In this document: positions 32,557-39,994 of the stretch, one piece after another
Layout: the number at the start of each line of letters is the position of its first letter
Numbering within the stretch: the first letter of the stretch is position 1
Source of the DNA: DASSUW01 sp963792385
GTDB lineage: Bacteria; Actinomycetota; Thermoleophilia; Solirubrobacterales; Solirubrobacteraceae
Assembly: GCA_963792385.1 (NCBI GenBank)
Contig: CAWBVZ010000006.1
Location: 62,001 to 126,000 of the forward strand
Direction: 5' to 3'
Length of the DNA: 64,000 bases
Program-made: the position numbers and the translations under genes
Notes under the pieces: model-generated
What the model was told of the DNA's origin: nothing
What the model saw: only the letters and a program-made list of their open reading frames with translations
The model's database searches: none

Positions 32557-33452
32557 CGCAGGGAGAGCCCGGCCCGGATCGGCTCGGGCGCCTCGACGAT
32601 CAGCTCGGCGTGGTCGCCCGGCTTGCCCCACACCGCGAGCCCGCGGTCGAGCGCGGCGATCGGCACGCCGCACGCCTCCGCCAGCGCGCGAGCGCGGCGC
32701 TCGAGCAGCAGCTTGTCGCCGGACACGAACACGCGCTTGGCGGCCTCGGTCGTGGCGTCCTCGCCCTCGGCAAGCAGCTCGCCGGCCTCCAGCTCGTAGC
32801 GGCCGGCGGCGCCCAGGGCGGTGAGCAGGTCGTACCGCTCGGCGCGGCCGAAGCCGGGAAGCGACAGCCGCTCGAACACGCGGCCGAACCGCCGCTGCGG
32901 CGTCCACGCCGCCTCGCCACCGAACGCGGCCGCCTGCGTTCCGGCACGCTCAACCCACGCGCGATAGGCGGCCGCGGTGCGGGCTCGTCCCCCCGGCAGC
33001 TCCGGCACCTCGCCCGACGCCCACGAGGGGCGCGCCGCGATCACCGCGTCCTGCAGCTCGGGCGCATCCGGACCCGTGAGCGCGAGCAGGAACGCCAGCC
33101 AGGTCGCCTCCTCGAGGTCCGGCTCAGACGCCACGGCGGGGTACGGCCCGGGCGGCTCGAGCCGCGCGACGGCGGCCGTCAGCGCGGCGGCGAGACGCTC
33201 GGCGTCGGCGGTCGCGCGCAGCCCGGGCACGAGCGGGTTGCGGTAGCCGTCATCGGCTGCGCGCGCGAGCCGCCGCGTCACCACGCCGCGGCTGCGTCCG
33301 CCCGAGGAAGCGCGCGACTGCGATCCGCCCGGTCCGGCGGTGCGCCCGCGCGCCGGCCGCGACGGTGCCTTAGACCTCAGCTCGTCCTGCAGGTCGCGGC
33401 TGCAGATCGGGCAGTTGGCGGTCAGTCGGTTGTGGCGGCAGAACATCGGCAT
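32553..33452 (-). CDS. Unknown protein with N-terminal CxH-CPIC motif
   Basis: A 299-residue soluble protein. It starts MFCRHNRLTANCPICSRDLQ, where C, H and the CPIC pair could bind zinc, followed by a basic linker (residues about 27-63) and a conserved-looking helical domain: EATWLAFLLALTGPDAPELQDAVIAARPSW, LSLPGFGRAERYDLLTALG (helix-hairpin-helix-like) and FVSGDKLLLERRARALAEACGVP. The family is common in this order but unnamed to me. A resemblance to the alpha-glutamyl/putrescinyl-thymine pyrophosphorylase clade-3 domain is possible, unproven. It overlaps the P450 tail upstream and the GT gene downstream. Confidence 0.7.
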   Translation of the reverse strand: MPMFCRHNRLTANCPICSRDLQDELRSKAPSRPARGRTAGPGGSQSRASSGGRSRGVVTRRLARAADDGYRNPLVPGLRATADAERLAAALTAAVARLEPPGPYPAVASEPDLEEATWLAFLLALTGPDAPELQDAVIAARPSWASGEVPELPGGRARTAAAYRAWVERAGTQAAAFGGEAAWTPQRRFGRVFERLSLPGFGRAERYDLLTALGAAGRYELEAGELLAEGEDATTEAAKRVFVSGDKLLLERRARALAEACGVPIAALDRGLAVWGKPGDHAELIVEAPEPIRAGLSLR

Positions 33453-34728
33453 GACGTAAGGGAAAGGACGCTAGCGCGCTCGGGATTACATACCCGCCAC
33501 GCGCAGGTGTGAGCGTAATTGCACGGCGGCGCATCCGCTCGCCGTCGGCGCGGTCGGGCCGGAGCTCGAACCGTTCGGCCACCGCGCGCAGCACCTCGCG
33601 CATCTCGAGCGTCGCGAACGCGGCGCCGAGGCAGCGGCGCGTGCCGCCGCCGAACGGGATGAACGTGTACGGCTCCGGCGCGCCGCCGAGGAAGCGCTCC
33701 GGGCGGAAGGCGGTCGGGTCGTCCCACAGGTCCGGGCGCCGATGGGTGAGGTAGATGCACGGGGTCACGTGGACGCCGGGCGGGAGCGTCCAGCCCGCGA
33801 CGTCGAACGGCGCCACGACCTTGCGGCCGACGATCGAGAGCACCGGCCGCACGCGCAGCACCTCCTTGACGACGGCGTCGAGGTACTCGTCGCCGCCAGT
33901 GCGCAGGCGGGCGAGCACGTCCGGGTGGCGCGCGAGCCGTTCGAGCGCCCAGCCGAGCGCGCCCGCGGTCGTCTCGTGCCCGGCCGCCAGCAGCGTCACG
34001 AGCTGGTCGCGCATCTCCTCGCGCGTCGGCGGGGATCCGTCCTCGTGCCGGGCCGACCGCAGGAGCGCCATCACGGAGCCGTCGTCGGCGGCGCGGTCGA
34101 TCCGCTCGTAGATCACCGCGTCGAGGTCGCGGACGGCGCGCATGAACGTGCGCCACGGGCCGGCACGGTTCTGCATCAGCGACATCGCGACAAGCCGCGG
34201 CAGCGACGTGGTCATGTCGAGCGCGCGCCGGATCGCGTCCCGCAGCTCCGGGTCACCGCTCCCGAACACCACGCGCAGGATCACCTCGAGCGTGAGCCCG
34301 TGCATGCGCATGTGCGCACGCACCGGCGTGCCCGGCTCCCACGAGTCCAGCTCGTCCGCCGCGAGCTGGGCGATCGTGTCGCGCCACTGCACCAGCGCCT
34401 CACCATGGAACGGCGGCAGCATCAGCCGCCGCTGGCGCAGGTGCTCGGCGCCGTCGAGCAGGAGGATCGAGCGCGGGCCGGCGAACGGCTCGAGCACCGT
34501 CGAGCTCGCGCCGGCGCGCAGGACCGACGAGTCGGCGGCGAACACGCGCTTGATGTCGGCCGGGTCGGTGATGAACACCATCGGCGCGTCCGCCCAGCCG
34601 ATCTGCAGCGTGAACGGCTCGCCGTAGCGCGCGTGGCAGCGGCGCAGCAGCGCGGTCGGTCGCACGATCCACTCCGCCATCTGGAGTGCGGCCGGCTCGC
34701 GCGGACCGGGCGGGAGCTGCGGTTTCAT
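33370..34728 (-). CDS. Cytochrome P450
   Basis: About 452 residues. I-helix AGHETTAGALGWAL (oxygen activation), ExxR motif in KEVLRVRP, PERF-like FRPERFLGG, and the haem-binding loop FIPFGGGTRRCLGAAFA, whose Cys binds the iron. It hydroxylates an unknown substrate; sequence order fits the bacterial CYP120/CYP110-like class II group. ATG 34728 has a GGGAAG site at the proper distance; ATG 34737 is the alternative. The conserved part ends at about GGYVI (33480). The last ~30 codons overlap the next gene and look unconserved, so the real end may differ. Confidence 0.9.
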   Translation of the reverse strand: MKPQLPPGPREPAALQMAEWIVRPTALLRRCHARYGEPFTLQIGWADAPMVFITDPADIKRVFAADSSVLRAGASSTVLEPFAGPRSILLLDGAEHLRQRRLMLPPFHGEALVQWRDTIAQLAADELDSWEPGTPVRAHMRMHGLTLEVILRVVFGSGDPELRDAIRRALDMTTSLPRLVAMSLMQNRAGPWRTFMRAVRDLDAVIYERIDRAADDGSVMALLRSARHEDGSPPTREEMRDQLVTLLAAGHETTAGALGWALERLARHPDVLARLRTGGDEYLDAVVKEVLRVRPVLSIVGRKVVAPFDVAGWTLPPGVHVTPCIYLTHRRPDLWDDPTAFRPERFLGGAPEPYTFIPFGGGTRRCLGAAFATLEMREVLRAVAERFELRPDRADGERMRRRAITLTPARGGYVIPSALASFPLRHADVLPPQPTDRQLPDLQPRPAGRAEV

Positions 34729-34764
34729 GGAACCCATCTTCCCGTACCGCTGTACTAGCTGGCA

Positions 34765-35325
34765 GTGGTGGGCCGACCACTGACCGAGACCGAACTGGTC
34801 GAGCGCGCACGCGGGGGCGATGGAACCGCCTACGCGGCGCTCGTCCGCGACCACGAGGAGATCGCCTTCCGCATCGCGTACGTCATCTGCGGCAGCGCCG
34901 CGGACGCCGAGGATGCGGCCCAGGAAGCGTTCGTGAAGGCCTACAACGCGCTGGGCCGGTTCCGGCTCGGCGAGCCGCTGCGCCCTTGGCTGCTGACGAT
35001 CGTCGCCAACGAGGCCCGGAACCGCCGGCGCTCCGCCGGGCGGCGGGCCGCGCTCGCGCTGCGCGCCGCCGGCGAGGGGCGCCCCTCAGGGGAGGCGGCC
35101 CCCTCTCCGGAGGCGGCGCTCCTCGCGGGCGAGCGCCGTTCGACGCTGCTGGCGGCGATGGAGCGGCTGCCCGATCGCGACCGCACGGTGATCGCGTGCC
35201 GCTACCTGCTCGAGCTGTCCGAGGCCGAGACAGCGGCGGCGCTCGACGTGCGCGTCGGGACGGTCAAGTCGCGGCTGTCGCGCGCGCTGGAGCGGCTGCG
35301 GAAGGAGGTCGGGGACGATGCCTGA
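34765..35325 (+). CDS. ECF RNA polymerase sigma factor
   Basis: A 186-residue ECF-type sigma factor: region 2 EEIAFRIAYVICGSAADAEDAAQEAFVKAY and PWLLTIVANEARN, region 4 MERLPDRDRTVIACRYLLELSEAETAAALDVRVGTVKSRLSRALERLRKEV. It starts at GTG 34765 (a second GTG follows). The next gene overlaps by 8 bases and encodes a membrane protein that probably serves as its anti-sigma factor. It is divergent from the P450 gene with 36 bases between starts. Confidence 0.93.
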   Translation: MVGRPLTETELVERARGGDGTAYAALVRDHEEIAFRIAYVICGSAADAEDAAQEAFVKAYNALGRFRLGEPLRPWLLTIVANEARNRRRSAGRRAALALRAAGEGRPSGEAAPSPEAALLAGERRSTLLAAMERLPDRDRTVIACRYLLELSEAETAAALDVRVGTVKSRLSRALERLRKEVGDDA

Positions 35326-36076
35326 GCTCGAGCGCGAGCTGCGTGAGCTGCGTGTCGAGTGGCCCGACACGCCCGACCTGGCGGCTGCGGTCGCCGCGCG
35401 GCTGTCCGCGGCGCCCGCCCCGGCGGCGCGGCGCTGGCGCTGGCTCGACCGGCCGGCGTGGCAGCTCGGTGTCGCCGTCGCGGCGGCGCTGATCGCGGTC
35501 GTGATGGCGGTGCCGCCGGCACGCTCGGCGGTGCTCGAGTTCCTCGGCCTGCGCAGCGTCAAGATCGAGCGCCGGGAGCCGCAGCCGTCGCGCTTCGGCT
35601 CCGACCTCGCGCTCGGCACGCCGGTGACGCTCGCGCGGGCGCGCGAGCGCTTCCCGGTCGTCATCCCAGCGGAGATCGGCCGGCCCGACTCGGTCTACCT
35701 GACCGACGATCCGGGCCCAGGCACGCGCGTCGACATGCTCTATCGCGCCCGCCCGGGCCTCCCGCGCGCGAACTCGATCGGCGCCGGGCTGCTGGTCACG
35801 GAGGTCCGCGCGCTGGCTGAGCCGGTGATCGAGAAGACGATCGGAGGGGCCTCGAAGTTGGAGCGGCTGCGCGTCGGCGGCGACCCGGCGTACTTCATCT
35901 CCGGTGCCCAGCACGGGTTCGCCTACGTGCCGACGGAAAGCGGCAGCCCGGTGTTCGAGGACCAGCGCCTGGCCGGCAACACGCTGCTGGTCGAGCGCGC
36001 CGACGGACTGCTGCTGCGGATCGAGGGCAAGGTCTCGCGCGACCAGGCGGTACGGATCGCCGAGTCGGCGCGTTAG
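35318..36076 (+). CDS. Single-pass membrane protein, probable anti-sigma partner
   Basis: A 252-residue protein: an N-terminal cytoplasmic part of about 45 residues (LERELRELRVEWPDTPDLAAAVAARL), one TM helix (QLGVAVAAALIAVVMAVP) and a 180-residue outside domain with beta strands. No zinc-binding HxxxCxxC motif is present, so it is not a ZAS-type anti-sigma. Its translation overlap with the ECF sigma gene supports a regulatory pairing. Homologues beside sigma genes occur in this order (from memory). Overlap with the DUF2203 gene is 4 bases, convergent. Confidence 0.75.
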   Translation: MPELERELRELRVEWPDTPDLAAAVAARLSAAPAPAARRWRWLDRPAWQLGVAVAAALIAVVMAVPPARSAVLEFLGLRSVKIERREPQPSRFGSDLALGTPVTLARARERFPVVIPAEIGRPDSVYLTDDPGPGTRVDMLYRARPGLPRANSIGAGLLVTEVRALAEPVIEKTIGGASKLERLRVGGDPAYFISGAQHGFAYVPTESGSPVFEDQRLAGNTLLVERADGLLLRIEGKVSRDQAVRIAESAR

Positions 36077-36468
36077 CGCTCGTGCTGGAGCGGGCGGCGG
36101 GCGGCGAAGCCCGACTCGACGGCGTGCCAGTGGGTGACCGTCGGCTCGTCGAGCAGCCAGCAGAGGTAGACCTCGCGGCCGTCCATCACGGCCGGGAAGT
36201 CGACGAGCCCGCGCTCGAGGTCGCGGACCACGATGTCGAGGCGCTCGAGCTGCTCGAAGCCGAGCGCCACCTCGATCGACGCCCGCGCGCGCTCTGGGCC
36301 GGGCCAGGCGCCGCCGGTGGCCTCTGCGAGCAACGCGAGGTCGGTGTCGAACCCGTGCTGGGAGAGCAGCCGGCGGGCGTCGCGCAGCTTTCGCACGGTG
36401 GCCCCCACGATCGGGCGGAGTTGGTTCGCCTCGTCAGGGGTCCAGTGCCGGTGGTGCAACATGCTCAC
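36073..36468 (-). CDS. DUF2203-family protein
   Basis: A 131-residue protein beginning MSMLHHRHWTPDEANQLRPIVGATVRKLRDARRLL and ending with CWLLDEPTVTHWHAVESGFAARRPL, the conserved layout of the DUF2203 family (function unknown), which carries a DGREVYLCWLLDEP segment. The initiator may be the second Met (MLHHRHW). It is the last gene of a short minus-strand run and converges with the anti-sigma-like gene. Confidence 0.82.
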   Translation of the reverse strand: MSMLHHRHWTPDEANQLRPIVGATVRKLRDARRLLSQHGFDTDLALLAEATGGAWPGPERARASIEVALGFEQLERLDIVVRDLERGLVDFPAVMDGREVYLCWLLDEPTVTHWHAVESGFAARRPLQHER

Positions 36469-36498
36469 TTATAGGTGTACCCCTTCGAACCCCGGGTG

Positions 36499-36909
36499 TC
36501 ACGGGGTGCGGAGGCGCGGCGCCCCAATGTGGGGCCACCGATGAGCACCTGAGCCGCTGTCGGCGAGTTGCCGCGCGCGCACCCGCAGCATCGCGACGAG
36601 CGAGGCGGTCGGCTCGAACGGATCGGCGACGACGCTGTCGCGGTCGACGTCGAGTGCCGCCAGGGGCTGGCCGTCGACGTCGGCGACGAGGACGGTGCCC
36701 GCGGCCGGATCGGCCGCAAGGCGCGAGAGCCGCTCGGCGGCGAGCGGCGCGCTGTCGATCTGCGCGAGGTTGGACAGGACGGCCGCATCGTCAGGGCCGG
36801 CGGCGCGGATCGCGACCGGGCGGGCGTCGCGGTCACGGTCGACGCGGCGGGGCTGACGAAGCGTGTGCACTACGAGGTGAGTGACTGGGTACATGGGCGT
36901 AACCACCAT
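36499..36909 (-). CDS. Small GNAT-like/hypothetical protein
   Basis: A 136-residue protein. The middle part, ARPVAIRAAGPDDAAVLSNLAQIDSAPL then GTVLVADVDGQPLAALDVDRDSVVADPFEPTASLVAMLRVRARQL, resembles the first half of an N-acetyltransferase (strands and the region before the acetyl-CoA loop) but the loop itself is absent. This short form is common in this order and of unknown function. Start 36909 or ATG 36894. It is divergent from the intact CGNR gene with 56 bases between starts. Confidence 0.6.
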   Translation of the reverse strand: MVVTPMYPVTHLVVHTLRQPRRVDRDRDARPVAIRAAGPDDAAVLSNLAQIDSAPLAAERLSRLAADPAAGTVLVADVDGQPLAALDVDRDSVVADPFEPTASLVAMLRVRARQLADSGSGAHRWPHIGAPRLRTP

Positions 36910-36965
36910 TCATCGTTTGATGGTGAGTATACCACTTCGCCACCGGCTATACTCGAACGACGGTT

Positions 36966-37520
36966 ATGGACTCGACGACCACCGATCAGCCCGCCCCCGG
37001 CGACCTCGCGCTCGTCGAGCGGTTCATCAACACCGCCGATCTCGATACCGGCGCGGACGCGCTCGGCGACCCCGAGCAGCTCACGACCTGGCTGCGCGAG
37101 GCGGGCCTGGCCGAGCCGGTCGACGCGTTCGACGAGGCCGGCCGCGAGCGTGTGATCGCGGTCCGCGAGGCGCTGCGCAGCCTGCTCCTCGCCAACCACG
37201 GCGAGCCCGCCGACCCGGACGCGATCGCCGTGCTCGACCGTGCCGCGCGCGACGCGCGCGTGATCGTCGCGTTCGACGCCGACGGCAGCGCGCGGCTCAC
37301 TCCGGCCGGCGGCGGCGTCGAAGGCGCGCTTGCCGGCCTGCTCGGCATCGTCGCCAGCGCGCAGGCCGAGGGCACCTGGTCACGCCTGAAGGCGTGTCCT
37401 GCCGACGCCTGTGGCTGGGCGTTCTACGACCGGTCGCGCAACCGCTCCCGGACGTGGTGCACGATGAGCGTCTGCGGCAACCGCGCGAAGGCGCGCAGCT
37501 ACCGCGCGCGCCAGCGGTGA
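36966..37520 (+). CDS. CGNR zinc-finger transcriptional regulator (intact copy)
   Basis: A 184-residue regulator. The N-terminal ABATE-like part (ERFINTADLDTGADALGDPEQLTTWLREAGL) is followed by a C-terminal CGNR zinc finger: LKACPADACGWAFYDRSRNRSRTWCTMSVCGNRAKARSYRAR, with Cys at the two CxxxxC/CxxxxxCGN positions. The final basic helix should touch DNA. The promoter carries TATACT at 36949-36954. A second copy, damaged by a frameshift, sits at 54646-55222 beside AzlCD, suggesting both regulate adjacent divergent genes. Confidence 0.9.
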   Translation: MDSTTTDQPAPGDLALVERFINTADLDTGADALGDPEQLTTWLREAGLAEPVDAFDEAGRERVIAVREALRSLLLANHGEPADPDAIAVLDRAARDARVIVAFDADGSARLTPAGGGVEGALAGLLGIVASAQAEGTWSRLKACPADACGWAFYDRSRNRSRTWCTMSVCGNRAKARSYRARQR

Positions 37521-37524
37521 CCGC

Positions 37525-38013
37525 TCACACGACGCCCTGAGGGAGCACGAAGCGGCGGTCGCCGGCCGCCAGCACGAGCGGCTCCCCCTCGCGCGCGGCG
37601 ATCGTGAACGGCAGCTCCGGGTCGCGCGTGGCGAAGTCGGCCGTCGCGACGCTGCGGCCGCCGAACGCGCGCGCCAGCTCGAGCACGGCGCGCGCGAGGT
37701 TGGCGATCGCGCCGAGCGGTGCCTCCAGCTCGCCGGTCTCGGGGTCGATCGACAGCGTGGTCGGCGGAGCCGGCCGGAGGTCCGCTAGCGCGCGCGGCTC
37801 GGCATCGACGAGCGCGCCGGCCGGGATCTCGAACGTGCGGCCGGCCTCGGTCAGCTCGAGCGTGCCGTCAGCGGAGCAGTCGAGCATCGTCGCCTCCTCG
37901 CCGGCGTCGACGAGCAGCACGACGCGCAGGGCGCCGGACCGCTCCGCGAACGCACGCACCGTCGCCACCGCTTCGGCGTTGCGGGCGAGCGTCTCCTCGG
38001 TCTCGTCGAGCAC
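37525..38013 (-). CDS. Hypothetical protein, unrecognised
   Basis: A 162-residue soluble protein with no family I recognise: MLDETEETLARNAEAVATVRAFAERS then LRVVLLVDAGEEATMLDCSADGTLEL and a C-terminal part with PFTIAAREGEPLVLAAGDRRFVLPQG. No motif, signal peptide or TM segment. It ends 5 bases from the CGNR stop and follows the metallopeptidase-like gene by 9 bases, so the two may be co-transcribed. Confidence 0.65.
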   Translation of the reverse strand: MLDETEETLARNAEAVATVRAFAERSGALRVVLLVDAGEEATMLDCSADGTLELTEAGRTFEIPAGALVDAEPRALADLRPAPPTTLSIDPETGELEAPLGAIANLARAVLELARAFGGRSVATADFATRDPELPFTIAAREGEPLVLAAGDRRFVLPQGVV

Positions 38014-38022
38014 GGCTCGAAA

Positions 38023-38388
38023 TTAGCGTGTGTGCGCCACTGCGCGCCGCGCTTCGATCTCGTGCGGGTTGTCGCGGTACCCGAGGTAGAGGTACGAGGT
38101 CCACAGGCGCAGCCGCCGGTGCTGGTCCTGCCAGACGTGGCACAGCTCGTGCACGATCAGGTCGTCGGAGCAGTCGGCGAGCGGCCGGCGGATCAGGATC
38201 AGCGGCCCCATCTCGTAGCCCTGGAAGCGCCGGAACCACGGCAGCCGGAACAGCCACGGCACGTGCAGGATCCGCACGCGGCCGATCCGGACCGGCCGCG
38301 GGTAGAAGTCGAGCCGATCGAGCCGCGCCTTCGCACGCTCGAGCGCCGCGATCTCCTCAGGGCCCCGCACGACGCGGACCCTAACCAC
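38023..38388 (-). CDS. Small HELCH-motif protein (putative zincin-like)
   Basis: A 121-residue protein starting at GTG 38388. The C-terminal half has CSDDLIVHELCHVWQDQHRRL with an HExxH zinc motif (HELCH) and, 25 residues later, YRDNPHEIEARRAV, whose Glu could be the third ligand, so it resembles DUF4157/minigluzincin peptidases. The N-terminal half is basic (RLDFYPRPVRIGRVRILHVPWLFRLP). Function unknown. A string of palindromic repeats lies directly upstream. Confidence 0.75.
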   Translation of the reverse strand: MVRVRVVRGPEEIAALERAKARLDRLDFYPRPVRIGRVRILHVPWLFRLPWFRRFQGYEMGPLILIRRPLADCSDDLIVHELCHVWQDQHRRLRLWTSYLYLGYRDNPHEIEARRAVAHTR

Positions 38389-38389
38389 A

Positions 38390-38513
38390 CAGGGGTCTGA
38401 CCCCCGTTCGGGCGCCCTAACGGGGGTCAGACCCCTGTTCGGGCGCCCTAAGTGGGGTCTGACCCATGTTCGGGCGCCCTAAGTGGGGTCTGACCCCGGG
38501 TTGGGCGCCCTAA
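38390..38513. repeat. Four tandem 31-bp palindromic repeats
   Basis: Four near-identical 31-bp units lie at 38390-38420, 38421-38451, 38452-38482 and 38483-38513. Each contains GGGGTCTGACCCC (or GGGGTCAGACCCC) and GGGCGCCC, both perfect palindromes, and ends CCCTAA. Differences are single bases (units 1-3 GTTCGGGCGCCCTAA, unit 4 GTTGGGCGCCCTAA). The GGGTCAGACCC motif is known as an abundant scattered palindrome in other high-GC bacteria. The array lies between two minus-strand genes and the CTA stop of the histone-like gene is inside the last unit. Confidence 0.92.
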
Positions 38514-38863
38514 TTGGCGCGGGCCTTGGTCTTCGCCGCCGGCTTGGGCTTCGCGGCCGGCTTCGGCTTCGCCTTCGTCGCGGTGCGCTTCTTCGTCGCG
38601 GCGGCCTTCGGCTTCGACTTCGTCGTGGTCGCCGACTTCGGCCCACCCGGCTCGCCGGGCTTCGGAGCGCCGACCGTGGCTGGAGCGCCCGAGGTGCCCC
38701 GCGCTCGGGCGGGCGTGGTCTTGGCCGCCGGCGTCGCGGGCGTGGTCGGCGGCGCGACAGGCTCGTCCTTGCGCAGCTGCCCGGCCAACTTCACGCCGCG
38801 CGTGACGGCCGCTTGGCCGAGACCCATCGCGGTGTCGATGACTTGCTTCGGTTTGATCGCCAT
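38510..38863 (-). CDS. Histone H1-like Lys/Ala/Pro-rich protein
   Basis: A 117-residue protein. The first 35 residues (MAIKPKQVIDTAMGLGQAAVTRGVKLAGQL) form an amphipathic helix-like head; the remaining 80 are low-complexity: TPATPAAKTTPARA, then a tail of KPKPAAKPKPAAKTKAR repeats with lysine every 2-3 residues, similar to bacterial histone-H1-like or HupB-tail proteins. Binding to DNA or RNA is likely. It is minus-strand and its stop lies in the palindromic repeat array. Confidence 0.8.
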   Translation of the reverse strand: MAIKPKQVIDTAMGLGQAAVTRGVKLAGQLRKDEPVAPPTTPATPAAKTTPARARGTSGAPATVGAPKPGEPGGPKSATTTKSKPKAAATKKRTATKAKPKPAAKPKPAAKTKARAN

Positions 38864-38893
38864 ACAGACCGTGCTGCCCGGTCCGGGCGAGTA

Positions 38894-39157
38894 CTAGGCG
38901 AGAGCGGGCACGGGAAGCATCTCGACGTCGCCACAGGCGATCGCGAGCGCCTCGCGGGCGGCCAGGCTTGCGACGCACGTTCCATCGGGCAGCCGGAGCT
39001 CTCCCCACGCACGACCCAGGGCGGGCTCGGACGCGAAGGTGAGTTCGAGAGAGTCAAGGAGCGGCACCTGTGCCCGCTCCCACGCGGCATAGACCTCATC
39101 CAGAGCCTCAGGCGGCGGTCCGGAGAAAACTGCGTCCATGTAGTGGGAGCGGGACAT
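38894..39157 (-). CDS. Short hypothetical protein
   Basis: About 87 residues from ATG 39157 (an ATG at 39139 is also possible; the open frame extends to 39241). Sequence: MSRSHYMDAVFSGPPPEALDEVYAAWERA, then LELTFASEPALGRAWGELRLPDGTCVASLAAREALAIACGDVEML. No family recognised. There is no clear ribosome site, and codon bias is ordinary for the window. It lies between the H1-like gene and the NlpC/P60 gene. Confidence 0.5.
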   Translation of the reverse strand: MSRSHYMDAVFSGPPPEALDEVYAAWERAQVPLLDSLELTFASEPALGRAWGELRLPDGTCVASLAAREALAIACGDVEMLPVPALA

Positions 39158-39246
39158 CAGGGCATCTTCGACAGGGAGGGGCACGCTTCTCTTTGTAGAT
39201 CGGCCGACCCGCCAGGGACAGTCATGGGGTGCGGACCCCAAGCACG

Positions 39247-39960
39247 TCAGAGACCCTCAGGATGGCGCGCTACGAAGCCGCTCGTGGACCGCATCGTGTT
39301 CTGCCAACGCGAGCCGTCGATCCGCTGGCCGGAGGTGTCGAACCGGATCCCGGCGACCTCCATGAAGACGTGGCCCTGACTCGACCAGACGGTGACCCAC
39401 TTGCCACGGCCCGGCTTGCCCCAGCTCATCAGCGGCCCGGAGGCCATCGGCCCTTCGATCAGGCCGGCGTTCGCGAGCGCGAACGAGACCGAGCCGGAGC
39501 AGTCGTAGCCCGTGTCGATCCACTTGCCGTGCCCGCCGCCCCACACGTACGGCGTGCGGGCGATGATGTTGCCGGCCTCGATGATCTGCTTGACCTCTTC
39601 GGGGGCGTCGAGCGGCGGCAGCGCGATGCCGTTCGCCATCGCGGTCGCCCGCGTGATGTCGGTCCTGCCGGGGCTGCGCTGCCGGCGGGCGCCGGCCGAG
39701 GCGGCCGCGTCCGGCTTCGGGCCGACGTCGGTCAGCCCGGGATCGGGCTCCGGAGCCTCTGCGACGCCGCCGGCGGCGCCCGCGACGGGCTCGACGACCT
39801 TCGGGCGCATCTTCGGCAGCGGCGGCAGATCGGGGGCCGTCTTGGGAGCGGCGGCGAGCGGCGCGCCGGCGTCCTGCTGGCCGGAGGCCGTCAGCGCGAA
39901 GCCACCGGCGGCCAGCGCGGCCACACCGGCGACGAAGAAGAGCACAACGCCACGGCGCAT
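39247..39960 (-). CDS. Exported NlpC/P60-like protein (second copy)
   Basis: About 237 residues. A signal/anchor (MRRGVVLFFVAGVAALAAGGFALT) precedes a long Pro/Ala-rich linker (about residues 30-100) and an NlpC/P60-like domain: PYVWGGGHGKWIDTGYDCSGSVSFAL with the catalytic Cys, SQGHVFMEVAG with the His, and closing SGFVARHPEGL. It matches the domain of the riboswitch-controlled gene at 19658-20428 over about 100 residues, with the same end sequence (HPxGL), but has no PG-binding domain and no riboswitch. Start ATG 39960 preferred over GTG 39990. Confidence 0.87.
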   Translation of the reverse strand: MRRGVVLFFVAGVAALAAGGFALTASGQQDAGAPLAAAPKTAPDLPPLPKMRPKVVEPVAGAAGGVAEAPEPDPGLTDVGPKPDAAASAGARRQRSPGRTDITRATAMANGIALPPLDAPEEVKQIIEAGNIIARTPYVWGGGHGKWIDTGYDCSGSVSFALANAGLIEGPMASGPLMSWGKPGRGKWVTVWSSQGHVFMEVAGIRFDTSGQRIDGSRWQNTMRSTSGFVARHPEGL

Positions 39961-39994
39961 CAAACGAGTATGGCGTCCGCGTCCGCGCACGGTG

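Noticed and set aside
29529..34737. Long plus-strand open frames across the glycosyltransferase and P450 genes
   Set aside because: Low-complexity Arg/Ala-rich products without domains; the minus-strand genes on the same DNA show clear families.
38390..38513. CRISPR array
   Set aside because: The four units are directly adjacent with no spacers, and each is itself palindromic; no cas genes lie nearby.
39961..39994. A second c-di-AMP riboswitch before the 39.2 kb NlpC/P60 gene
   Set aside because: No ydaO motifs are visible, and the upstream gene ends within 34 bases.
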